From positions 1-46,981 of the forward strand of contig JBAUMF010000051.1 in NCBI GenBank assembly GCA_049578545.1: 46,981 nt of DNA, read 5' to 3'. Below the pieces are notes generated by a model. That model did no database searches. It worked only from the letters and a program-made list of their open reading frames with translations, and was not told the origin of the DNA. Both the position numbers and the translations under genes were made by a program. Source of the DNA: DASQBT01 sp049578545. GTDB taxonomy: Bacteria > Pseudomonadota > Gammaproteobacteria > Burkholderiales > Thiobacillaceae. This document shows, one piece after another, positions 8,309 through 16,020 of this stretch (position 1 is its first letter; every line of letters starts with the position of its first letter).

Positions 8309-9294
8309 CCCTGAATAACCAACCAATGACAACGCAATCACCGGCCTGCTCCCTAGCAGGCCTTTTTTTTATCGTCGCTATGCTGCTCGCCGGATGTTCC
8401 AGCCTGGCGCCGCAAAGCCATGCACTCAAGCTCAGCCGCCCACCGGACCTGCCGCCACGCGCAGAGCTGGTCGACGTCCCCTTCTTCCCGCAGAAGAAGT
8501 ACCAGTGCGGTCCCGCGGCGCTGGCCACCGTACTCAACGCCGCAGGCGCCAGCACCACCCCCGGGGCGCTTGTCGAGCAGGTCTATCTACCCGGGCGCAA
8601 GGGCAGCCTGCAGATTGAAATGCTCGCCGCAACCCGGCGCCATGGCATGCTCGCCTACGAGCCGGCGCCGGCTTTGACCGACCTGCTGGCAGAGGTAGCC
8701 GCCGGCAATCCGGTGGTGGTGCTGGAAAACTTTGGGGTGCCTATCTACCCCCTGTGGCATTACGCGGTGGTGGTGGGTTATGACATCGACGCCGGCGAAC
8801 TCATTCTGCGCTCCGGCTTGAAGCGTCGCGAGACCATGCCATTCGTGCTGTTCGAGCGCCTGTGGTCGCACGCCGGCTATTGGGCCATGCTCGCGCTGCC
8901 GCCTTCGCGCCTGCCGGTCAAGGCTACCGAGTCCCGTTACCTCTCCGCCGCCCTGGCATTGGAAAAGAGCGGACAGCTTGAAAGCGCCAAACGTGCCTAT
9001 AGCACGCTGCTCACTCGCTGGCCGCAAAGCCTGGCTGGCAGGATGGGCCTCGGTAACACCTGCTACGCCCTGGGTGAAATCGGGGAAGCGGAGCAGGCCT
9101 TTCGCAAGGCAAGCGTCGAGCATGAGCAATCCGCGCCCGCCTTCAACAACCTTGCACAGACGCTGGCGGACCAAGGCAGATACCCGGAGGCTCTGGACGC
9201 CGCCAGACAAGCGGTGAGGCTGGGCGGCGAGGCGCTCGCGACGTCTCGGGCGACGCTCGGCGAAATTGAAAGGAAGGCGGGCATCGGACGGTGA
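8299..9294 (+). CDS. PA2778 family cysteine peptidase lipoprotein with TPR repeats
   Basis: 331 residues from the ATG at 8299, which overlaps the end of the upstream gene; ATG 8326 is an alternative giving 322 residues. A lipoprotein signal ends in LLAGC (Cys33). A C39-like papain fold follows: catalytic Cys in FFPQKKYQCGPAALATVL, then His in LWHYAVVVGYD, the usual Cys/His pair of bacteriocin-processing-type peptidases. From about residue 215 two to three TPR units (LEKSGQLESAKRAYSTLL, MGLGNTCYALGEIGEAEQAF, LAQTLADQGRYPEALDAA) form a C-terminal binding platform. The likely role is an envelope peptidase acting with or on its small membrane partner. The signal-peptide codons themselves encode an intrinsic terminator, which should reduce expression relative to the first gene. 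Confidence 0.8.
   Translation: MELTLNNQPMTTQSPACSLAGLFFIVAMLLAGCSSLAPQSHALKLSRPPDLPPRAELVDVPFFPQKKYQCGPAALATVLNAAGASTTPGALVEQVYLPGRKGSLQIEMLAATRRHGMLAYEPAPALTDLLAEVAAGNPVVVLENFGVPIYPLWHYAVVVGYDIDAGELILRSGLKRRETMPFVLFERLWSHAGYWAMLALPPSRLPVKATESRYLSAALALEKSGQLESAKRAYSTLLTRWPQSLAGRMGLGNTCYALGEIGEAEQAFRKASVEHEQSAPAFNNLAQTLADQGRYPEALDAARQAVRLGGEALATSRATLGEIERKAGIGR
8343..8370 (+). terminator. Intrinsic terminator inside the PA2778-type signal-peptide codons
   Basis: Perfect 8-bp stem GGCCTGCT (8343-8350) / AGCAGGCC (8355-8362), a 4-base loop CCCT, then eight consecutive T residues (8363-8370). It is the strongest intrinsic terminator in the window, yet lies within codons for residues of the downstream gene's signal peptide (ACSLAGLFF). 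Confidence 0.8.
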
Positions 9295-9591
9295 TTTGAC
9301 GCAGTGAATCCCGATTGTGCGCCTTCAAGCCAGGCGGTGGTGCACCTGCACAAAGGTGCAGGTGAGCGACGCAGGCCAACCCCGCACCGGGCTAACGAAC
9401 TCCGGTTGCCGGTCATCCGCCTCCCGCGTGCAAGTCACAGGCCGCAGCGAACTGACGCTGACACTAAAAGAACTGATCAGCGCACGGCAGGGCGGCACCC
9501 GCGTACGTGTATGGCCCCATGCAATTTCAAACAGGGAAACCGGGTGCGCCACCTGTGCATGGTTAGCCAAGAGTGTAGCTGTTGATACGCC

Positions 9592-11109
9592 TCAAACTTC
9601 GCATACCCCCACCATCCTGGCTTCCCCGTCCTGGTCCACGCTTTCGATCCGCACGGTATAGCCCCACAGCCGCGCGATATGCCGCAGCATCTCCGTGGTG
9701 GATTCCCCCAGCGGCCGGCGGTTGTGCATGTAGTGACGCAAGGTAAGAGAGCGGTCGCCATAGACGTCCACCTCGTAGACCTGGATGTTGGGTTCCCGGG
9801 TACCCAGGTCGTATTGCTCGGCGAGCAACTGGCGCACCGCGCGGTAGCCGGCATCGTCATGGATGGCCGTGATCTGCAGCTGTTCCTCCTGGTCGTCGTC
9901 CACCACGGCAAACAGTTTGAAGTCGCGGATCAGCTTGGGTGAAAGGTACTGGGCAATGAAGCTTTCGTCCTTGAAATGGCGCATGGCAAAATCCAGGGAC
10001 TTCACCCAGTCGCTACCGGCCAGCTCCGGGAACCAGCGGCGATCTTCCTCGGTCGGGTGCTCGCAGATGCGGCGGAGGTCCTGGAACATGGAGAAGCCGA
10101 GGGCGTAGGGATTGATCCCGCTGAAGGCGCGGCTGAAGTAGGGTGGCTGGTAGACCACGTTGGTGTGGCTTTGCAGGAACTCCATCATGAAGCCGTCGGT
10201 CAGCTTGCCTTCCTCGTACAGGTGGTTGAGCAGGGTGTAGTGCCAGAACGTGGCCCAGCCCTCGTTCATCACCTGGGTCTGGCGCTGCGGATAGAAGTAC
10301 TGGGCGATCTTGCGCACAATGCGAACGATCTCGCGCTGCCAGGGGTCAAGGCGCGGGGCGTTCTTCTCGATGAAATAAAGCAGGTTTTCCTGGGGCTCGC
10401 TGGGGAAGCGGTTTGCCTTCTGCTCCTTGCCGGCCTCCTGCCTGGTCGGCAGGGTGCGCCAGAGGTCGTTGACCTGGGATTGCAGATATGCCTCCCGCTC
10501 GATCTGGCGCGCCTGTTCCTTGGCCATGGACAATCTGGCCGGGCGCTTGTAGCGATCGACACCGTGGTTCATCAGGGCATGGCAGGAATCCAGCAATTCC
10601 TCCACGGCCACTTCGCCGTAGCGCTGTTCGCACTCGGCGATGTAGTTGCGGGCGAACACCAGGTAGTCGAGGATCCCTTCGGCGTCGGTCCAGGCACGGA
10701 ACAGGTAGTTGCCCTTGAAAAAGGAGTTGTGGCCGTAGGCCGCATGCGCGATCACCAGGGCCTGCATGGTCATGGTATTTTCTTCCATGAGGTAGGCGAT
10801 ACAGGGGCTGGAGTTGATGACGATTTCGTAGGCCAGGCCCATCTGCCCGCGCTTGTAGCTCTTCTGCGTGGAGAGGAACTGCTTGCCATAGGACCAGTGG
10901 TGATAGCCCACTGGCATGCCCACCGAGGAGTAGGCGTCGATCATCTGTTCGGAACTGATGACCTCGATCTGCCTGGGGTAGGTATCCAGGCCGTAGTGGG
11001 CCGCGACCCGGGCGATCTCGTGATCATAAAGATCGAGCAATTCGAAGGTCCACTCGGACCCCTCCGACAAGGGTCGGCGTTGGGTGGTGACCGGGGCTTC
11101 TTCTTTCAC
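9592..11109 (-). CDS. SpoVR family protein
   Basis: 505 residues from the GTG at 11109 (VKEEAPVTTQ); the frame is open further upstream but that part lies inside yeaH. Conserved SpoVR landmarks are YPRQIEVISSEQMIDAYSSVGMPVGYHHWSYGKQF, the His-rich stretch VIAHAAYGHNSFFKGNYLF, NEGWATFWHY and INPYALGFSMF, read as separate motifs. The length is normal for the E. coli YcgB branch. The molecular role is unknown; it is genetically tied to the PrkA kinase and YeaH in stress and stationary-phase adaptation. The start lies one base after the yeaH stop, so translation is probably coupled. It is the last gene of the prkA operon; no T-rich terminator follows. Confidence 0.9.
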   Translation of the reverse strand: MKEEAPVTTQRRPLSEGSEWTFELLDLYDHEIARVAAHYGLDTYPRQIEVISSEQMIDAYSSVGMPVGYHHWSYGKQFLSTQKSYKRGQMGLAYEIVINSSPCIAYLMEENTMTMQALVIAHAAYGHNSFFKGNYLFRAWTDAEGILDYLVFARNYIAECEQRYGEVAVEELLDSCHALMNHGVDRYKRPARLSMAKEQARQIEREAYLQSQVNDLWRTLPTRQEAGKEQKANRFPSEPQENLLYFIEKNAPRLDPWQREIVRIVRKIAQYFYPQRQTQVMNEGWATFWHYTLLNHLYEEGKLTDGFMMEFLQSHTNVVYQPPYFSRAFSGINPYALGFSMFQDLRRICEHPTEEDRRWFPELAGSDWVKSLDFAMRHFKDESFIAQYLSPKLIRDFKLFAVVDDDQEEQLQITAIHDDAGYRAVRQLLAEQYDLGTREPNIQVYEVDVYGDRSLTLRHYMHNRRPLGESTTEMLRHIARLWGYTVRIESVDQDGEARMVGVCEV

Positions 11110-11110
11110 T

Positions 11111-12376
11111 TCACGCCACCTTCTTCCTGAACAGTTCCCTGAATACCGGGTAGATGTCTTCCACAGCGAGAATACGCTGCATGGCAAAGCGTCGACTGGT
11201 CGCCTTCACCTGTTCGTATTCCTGCCACAGTCTCTGCGGCTCCGTGGTCTCGATCTCGACATAGGCGAAGTACTGGACCAGGGGCAGAATATCGTGGACC
11301 AGCAGTTCCCGGCAGCGCGGCGAATCGTCTTCCCAGTTGTCGCCATCCGACGCCTGGGCGGCGTAGATGTTCCAGTTGGACGTGGGGTAGCGCTCCAGGA
11401 TGATGTCGCGCATCAGCATCAGGCCGCTGGAGACCACCGTGCCGCCGCTTTCCCGCGACGAGAAGAAGTCTTCCTCGTCCACTTCCTTGGCCACGGTGTG
11501 GTGGCGGATGAAGACCAGGTCGATGCGCTCGTAGCTTCGGGTGAGAAACAGGTAGAGCAGCATGAAGAAGCGCTTGGCAATATCCTTGCGGTTCTCGTCC
11601 ATGGAGCCGGATACGTCCATCAAGCAGAACATGACGGCCTGGCTGCTCGGCTGCGGCTGGTCAACCCGGTTGGCGTAGCGCAGGTCCCACGTGTCGATGA
11701 AGGGAACGGCGGCGATACGGGCCTTGAGGGTTTGGATCTCCTCGCGCAATTCGTCGGCTTCGGGGCTGGCGCCGAGTCCCCTGGCGACCAGTTCCTCCAG
11801 CGCTTCCTCCGCCTCGCGCAGGTCTTCCCTGAGCCCGGAGCCCATTGCCAGACGGCGGCCCACAGCCTGTTTCATGGAGCGCACGACATGCAGGTTGGAG
11901 GGATTGCCCTGGCTGACAAAGCCGGCCCGCGCCCGCTTCACCTCGGGCACGGTGGCAAGCTGCTTCTTCACCATGTCGGGCAGGGCCAGGTCCTGGAAGA
12001 AGAATTCCATGAACTCTTCCTTGCTCAGTTCGAACACGAAGTCATCCATGCCTTCGCCGTCCTGCGAGGCGTTTCCCCCGCCGCCGCCACCGCTCTCATC
12101 CTCGGGACGGTCCACCCTGTCGCCGCTGACGAACTCCTTGTTGCCGGGATGGATGATGTTGCGTCGCCCGCCGGAGCCATGACGGAAAAGAGGCTCCGAC
12201 AAGTCCTTCGCGGGGATGGAAATCTTCTCGCCTCTTTCCAGATCGGCCACCTTGCGGCCGGACACGACATCCCCCACGGCCTTGCGGATCTGTCCCTTGA
12301 AGCGGCGCAGGAAACGCTGCCGGTTGACGGCGCTGCGGTTCCTGCCGGACAGGCGGCGGTCAACGAGTTGGCTCAT
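11111..12376 (-). CDS. yeaH: YeaH/YhbH family protein (DUF444, VWA domain)
   Basis: 421 residues. An Arg-rich N-terminus (DRRLSGRNRSAVNRQRFLRRFKGQIRKAV) and IPAKDLSEPLFRHGSGG are family signatures. A Gly/Ser/Asp-rich linker spans about 84-110, a coiled-coil-like Glu/Leu region about 182-222, and a von Willebrand factor A domain starts near 245, with the MIDAS motif DVSGS at 254-258. The protein is thought to act with the PrkA kinase in the stress response; VWA proteins paired with AAA+ kinases often serve as adaptors. It begins 12 bases after the prkA stop and ends one base before spoVR. All MIDAS residues are intact, so metal binding is expected. Confidence 0.9.
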   Translation of the reverse strand: MSQLVDRRLSGRNRSAVNRQRFLRRFKGQIRKAVGDVVSGRKVADLERGEKISIPAKDLSEPLFRHGSGGRRNIIHPGNKEFVSGDRVDRPEDESGGGGGGNASQDGEGMDDFVFELSKEEFMEFFFQDLALPDMVKKQLATVPEVKRARAGFVSQGNPSNLHVVRSMKQAVGRRLAMGSGLREDLREAEEALEELVARGLGASPEADELREEIQTLKARIAAVPFIDTWDLRYANRVDQPQPSSQAVMFCLMDVSGSMDENRKDIAKRFFMLLYLFLTRSYERIDLVFIRHHTVAKEVDEEDFFSSRESGGTVVSSGLMLMRDIILERYPTSNWNIYAAQASDGDNWEDDSPRCRELLVHDILPLVQYFAYVEIETTEPQRLWQEYEQVKATSRRFAMQRILAVEDIYPVFRELFRKKVA

Positions 12377-12388
12377 TACCCGGCTCCG

Positions 12389-14308
12389 TCAGGATGCCTT
12401 CCTGGCCCGCAGGTACCACTCGGCCAGCAGGCGTACCTGCTTGTCGGTGTAGCCCTTGGTCACCATGCGCTGAACGAAGTCGTGGTGTTTCTTCTGTTCC
12501 TCACTGGAGGCCTTGGCGTTGAAGGAGATGACCGGCAGCAGGTCTTCGGTGCTGGAGAACATGCGTTTCTCGATCACCGCCCGCAGTTTCTCGTAGCTGG
12601 TCCAGGTCGGGTTCTTGCCGTGGTTCTGGGCACGGGCGCGTAGCACGAAATTGACCACCTCGTGGCGGAAGTCCTTCGGGTTGGCGATGCCGGCGGGCTT
12701 CTCGATCTTTTCCAGCTCGATATTGAGCTGGCCCCGGTCGAGGATCTCGCCGGTGTCCGGATCGCGGTACTCCTGGTCCTGAATCCACATGTCGGCGAAG
12801 GTCACGTAGCGGTCGAAGATATTCTGCCCATACTCCGAGTAGGACTCGAGGTAGGCAGTCTGCAATTCCTTCTCGATGAACTCCGCATAGTGGGGCGACA
12901 GGTATTCCTTCAGGTAGGCCACATAGCGCTGTTCCACCTCGGGCGCGAACTGCTCCTGTTCGATCTGCTGTTCCAGGATGTAGATCAGGTGCACCGGGTT
13001 GGCGGCGATCTCGGTATGGTCGAAGTTGAACACGCGCGACAGGATCTTGAAGGCGAAGCGGGTCGAGATGCCGGTCATGCCCTCATCAACGCCGGCGTAG
13101 TCCCGGTACTCCTGATAGCTCTTGGCCTTGGGATCGGTGTCCTTGAGGTTCTCGCCATCGTAGATGCGCATCTTGGAGAAGATGCTGGAGTTTTCCGGCT
13201 CCTTCAGCCGCGTGAGCACCGAGAACTGGGCCAGCATCTCCAGGGTGCCAGGCGCGCAGGGCGACTCGGACAGGGAACTGTGGAGCAGCAGTTTCTGGTA
13301 TATCTTCACCTCCTCGGACACCCGCAGGCAGTAAGGCACCTTGACGATATAGATGCGGTCGAGGAAGGCCTCGTTGTTCTTGTTGTTGCGAAAGGCGGTC
13401 CACTCCGACTCGTTGCTGTGGGCCAGCACCACGCCGTCGAAGGGGATGGCGCCGAAACCTTCGGTGCCCTTGTAGTTACCCTCCTGGGTCGCAGTCAGCA
13501 GCGGATGCAGCACCTTGATGGGTGCCTTGAACATTTCCACGAATTCCATCAGCCCTTGGTTGGCGAGGCACAGGCCACCCGAGTAGCTGTAGGCATCCGG
13601 GTCGTCCTGGGAATATTTTTCCAGCTTGCGGATATCCACCTTGCCCACCAGGGAGGAGATGTCCTGGTTGTTCTCGTCGCCCGGCTCAGTCTTGGAGATG
13701 GCCATCTGGCCCAGCACCGAAGGCCAGCGCTTGACCACGCGGAACTTGGTGATGTCGCCGTTATACTCGTGCAGGCGCTTTACTGCCCACGGAGACAGCA
13801 CCTTGCCAAGATAGCGGCTCGCGATGCCGTATTCCTCTTCCAGGATGTTGCCGTCCTCGTCTGGGGAGAACAGGGACAGGGGCGAGTCGTTCACCGGCGA
13901 GCCCTTGATAGCGTAGAACGGCGCCTTTTCCATGAGGTGCTTGAGCTTTTCCGCCAGGGAAGACTTGCCGCCTCCCACCGGACCGAGCAGGTAGAGGATC
14001 TGCTTTCTCTCTTCCAGGCCTTGTGCAGCGTGGCGGAAGTAGGACACGATCTGCTCGATGGTGTCCTCCATGCCGTAAAAATCCTTGAACGCCGGATAAA
14101 CCTTGATCATCTTGTTGGAAAAGATGCGGGACAGGCGCGGAACCTGCCGGGTGTCCACCAGTTCCGCCTCGCCGATGGCAGCCAGCATGCGCTCGGCTGA
14201 ACTGGCGTAAGCCATGCGATCCATTTTGCAGATGTCCAGGAACTCCTCCAGGGAGTATTCCTCCTCTTCCCGGCGGTACCGTTCGATGTACTGATTGAAC
14301 AGACTCAT
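12389..14308 (-). CDS. prkA: PrkA family serine protein kinase (AAA+)
   Basis: 639 residues from the ATG at 14308, with a TGGAG ribosome site. The N-terminal AAA+ PrkA domain has Walker A GPVGGGKSS at 109-117 and later LAHSNESEW and AFLDRIYIVKVPY. The C-terminal kinase-like domain runs to YTDKQVRLLAEWYLRARKAS. Length and order match E. coli YeaG and Bacillus PrkA. YeaG in E. coli helps survival under nitrogen starvation and other stresses. It leads the prkA-yeaH-spoVR operon. Upstream lies a strong sigma-54 promoter match and an NtrC-like palindrome, so nitrogen control is plausible here as it is for E. coli yeaGH. An extended frame upstream of 14308 has no ribosome site and was not used. Confidence 0.93.
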   Translation of the reverse strand: MSLFNQYIERYRREEEEYSLEEFLDICKMDRMAYASSAERMLAAIGEAELVDTRQVPRLSRIFSNKMIKVYPAFKDFYGMEDTIEQIVSYFRHAAQGLEERKQILYLLGPVGGGKSSLAEKLKHLMEKAPFYAIKGSPVNDSPLSLFSPDEDGNILEEEYGIASRYLGKVLSPWAVKRLHEYNGDITKFRVVKRWPSVLGQMAISKTEPGDENNQDISSLVGKVDIRKLEKYSQDDPDAYSYSGGLCLANQGLMEFVEMFKAPIKVLHPLLTATQEGNYKGTEGFGAIPFDGVVLAHSNESEWTAFRNNKNNEAFLDRIYIVKVPYCLRVSEEVKIYQKLLLHSSLSESPCAPGTLEMLAQFSVLTRLKEPENSSIFSKMRIYDGENLKDTDPKAKSYQEYRDYAGVDEGMTGISTRFAFKILSRVFNFDHTEIAANPVHLIYILEQQIEQEQFAPEVEQRYVAYLKEYLSPHYAEFIEKELQTAYLESYSEYGQNIFDRYVTFADMWIQDQEYRDPDTGEILDRGQLNIELEKIEKPAGIANPKDFRHEVVNFVLRARAQNHGKNPTWTSYEKLRAVIEKRMFSSTEDLLPVISFNAKASSEEQKKHHDFVQRMVTKGYTDKQVRLLAEWYLRARKAS

Positions 14309-14402
14309 GTCAAAACTCCAGGTAGATGATAAAAGTGCGCCTGTAGTGGCATCAGCAATGCGTGTGCCTAAAACAGTAACGGTTTCAACTTGAACTTTAT
14401 TG

Positions 14403-14419
14403 AGCACGAATGGTGCCAA
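14403..14419 (-). promoter_or_regulatory. Sigma-54 promoter of prkA-yeaH-spoVR
   Basis: Minus-strand TTGGCACCATTCGTGCT matches the sigma-54 consensus (YTGGCAC, then TTGCW) at nearly every position, with GG and GC separated by exactly 10 bases. Transcription would begin near 14391, giving a leader of about 83 bases before the prkA ATG. Confidence 0.6.
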
Positions 14420-14463
14420 TAAGTTGCAAGCAATGATCGAAGCTGGTTCAAAGTATAGGACAG

Positions 14464-14480
14464 TGCACCAGCAAGGCGCG
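14464..14480 (-). promoter_or_regulatory. NtrC-like enhancer site upstream of prkA
   Basis: TGCACC-AGCAA-GGCGCG resembles the NtrC operator (GCACY, five bases, RGTGC) with one mismatch in the ten core positions. Its centre is about 80 bases upstream of the predicted sigma-54 start, the usual distance for an enhancer. The site is nearly symmetric, so strand is nominal. Confidence 0.4.
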
Positions 14481-14541
14481 ATAGCGGGCAGCACTTCTCA
14501 AGCCCAACAAGCAAGGAGCCACTGATTTGTTCGATAAATCG

Positions 14542-14626
14542 GTCACTGCGAGCGGAGCGTGGCAATCCAGTTTAAAAGAAATCAAAACCTTACTGGATTG
14601 CGTCGTCGTTGCACTCTCGCAAGGAC
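14542..14626. repeat. Palindromic interspersed repeat (GTCAnTGCGAGC...GGCAATCC type)
   Basis: The left half starts GTCACTGCGAGCGGAGCGTG and ends GGCAATCCAGT; the right half mirrors it as ACTGGATTGC ... CTCGCAAGGAC. Such GTCATTGCGAG/GGCAATCC palindromes occur as dispersed intergenic elements in many bacteria. They can fold into a long cruciform or RNA hairpin and are probably small non-autonomous elements. Confidence 0.6.
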
Positions 14627-14959
14627 GAACTAACCCGCGTCTCCTTGGACATTCCAAATGTAAATTCTATTTCCAGCGGAACGGGTAGACAAGATTATTT
14701 AATCAAATCGCTGCGTCTACATAAATCCAGGCCGCCGGCACCACGCAACCCCCGATGCAGCCGCTAAGGAAGCGCGCAAAGGCAAGGTTTCCTGCGAGTC
14801 CGCAGCAAGCTGCCCGTCTGATTGCGGTCTAGCTGACAGTTAACCATCCTTGGCACGTCGCAGATCACTACACCAAGTGCCCGCTTTTCCGGCCTGCTGA
14901 TGCAGTCCTGTGGTGTCGTTCTGCCCTTGCTGCCACTTGCGATGCGATCGAAGGGTGCC
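14627..14959. other. Intergenic region, nothing recognised
   Basis: About 330 bases between the palindromic repeat and the glucokinase stop. No gene, clear terminator or repeat is visible. A TTGGCACG word at 14847-14854 resembles half of a sigma-54 site, but the matching GC element is absent at the correct spacing. Confidence 0.4.
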
Positions 14960-15946
14960 TCAGCCCTTCAGCACTGCATAAGCCGCGCCACGCAAGGCGG
15001 TTTGCGGTTCCAGGATGATGCGTATCGGCACGTCGGCCATTAGCGCAGCGTAGCGGCCCTTGTTGGTAAAGGCGGCCATGAAGTTGCCCTGCGGAAATCT
15101 TTCCAGCAATTTTGGTGCGATCCCGCCACCAATGTAGAGGCCTCCGGTGGCGAGCGCCATGAGCACAAGGTTTCCTGCCGCCGCGCCGTAGGCGGAAAGA
15201 AAGAGATCGAGGGCCTTGACGCAGATGGCGGCCTCGCTGCGCAAGCCGGCCTGGGCAATGACGGCGGGATGATCCGGGTTTTCATCAAGTCGCTGAGCCA
15301 GCCAATCCGGTTCATTCATACCATCATGTCTTAGAAATTCATAAATGTTCACGAGCCCGGGTCCGGAGACCACCCGCTCTACACTGACCCGGCCATAGCG
15401 CGCCGCCAGGAAGCGCCACAGGGCAACTTCTTCTTCGTTGCGCGGCGCGAAGTCAATGTGTCCACCCTCCGAGGCGGAAATTCGGTGGCCTGTGCGATTG
15501 TTAATCAGCATGGCCATGCCAAGGCCGGTGCCGGCCGCGATCAGCGCCTGGTTGCCTCCGGCGGGGGGCCGCCCGGTGTTGAGGGTAAAGAACTGCTCGG
15601 GCGCCAGGGTGCCAATGCCCAGCGCGTTAGCCTCCAGGTCGTTGATCACGCGCACGGAGTTCAGCCCCAGCTCCCGCGCCAGCTCCTTTTCAGACAGATG
15701 CCAACCCAGATTGGGCAGATAACATTCGCCCGCCACTACCGCGCCGGCCACACCGAAGCAGGCGGCGGCGGCAGTCAGACCAGTATCCGCCTGGTAACGC
15801 CTGACCACATCGACGAGGCCAACGAAATCCTGGCTGTGGTAGGTGCGTTCCTCCACCGCCTCGGGTACATCGGCAGAGCCGCGATAGAAGGCCAGGTTAC
15901 ATTTGGTGCCACCGATATCTCCCGCCAGGACAAGCTTGTCAGACAT
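14960..15946 (-). CDS. glk: Glucokinase
   Basis: 328 residues from the ATG at 15946 (MSDKLVLAGDIGGTK). The phosphate-1 motif LAGDIGGTKCNLAFY opens the protein. Later motifs of the proteobacterial Glk branch are ACFGVAGAVV, VRVINDLEANALGI (catalytic Asp), LIAAGTGLGMAML, SEGGHIDFAPRNEEE and GGLYIGGGIAPK. It phosphorylates glucose with ATP in the cytoplasm. The gene lies 74 bases downstream of the GH15 glucoamylase on the same strand, so glucose released from alpha-glucans would be trapped at once as glucose-6-phosphate. All key residues visible to me are intact and the length is normal. Confidence 0.92.
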   Translation of the reverse strand: MSDKLVLAGDIGGTKCNLAFYRGSADVPEAVEERTYHSQDFVGLVDVVRRYQADTGLTAAAACFGVAGAVVAGECYLPNLGWHLSEKELARELGLNSVRVINDLEANALGIGTLAPEQFFTLNTGRPPAGGNQALIAAGTGLGMAMLINNRTGHRISASEGGHIDFAPRNEEEVALWRFLAARYGRVSVERVVSGPGLVNIYEFLRHDGMNEPDWLAQRLDENPDHPAVIAQAGLRSEAAICVKALDLFLSAYGAAAGNLVLMALATGGLYIGGGIAPKLLERFPQGNFMAAFTNKGRYAALMADVPIRIILEPQTALRGAAYAVLKG

Positions 15947-16020
15947 GGTTGGCCCCCGCAGGTTGTGGAAACGCATTTACAGCACCGAGGCAGCTGCACA
16001 TGTCTATCGAACGCAGCCGT

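Noticed and set aside
9343..9364. Hairpin CACCTGCAC/GTGCAGGTG as a terminator for the PA2778-type gene
   Set aside because: The stem is perfect, but no T-run follows on either strand, so it is not a convincing intrinsic terminator.
9976..14200. Very long open frames (up to about 519 codons) on the plus strand opposite spoVR, yeaH and prkA
   Set aside because: They mirror well-conserved minus-strand genes codon for codon, are poor in family signatures and rich in the His/Gln/Leu/Val pattern of GC-rich antisense frames.
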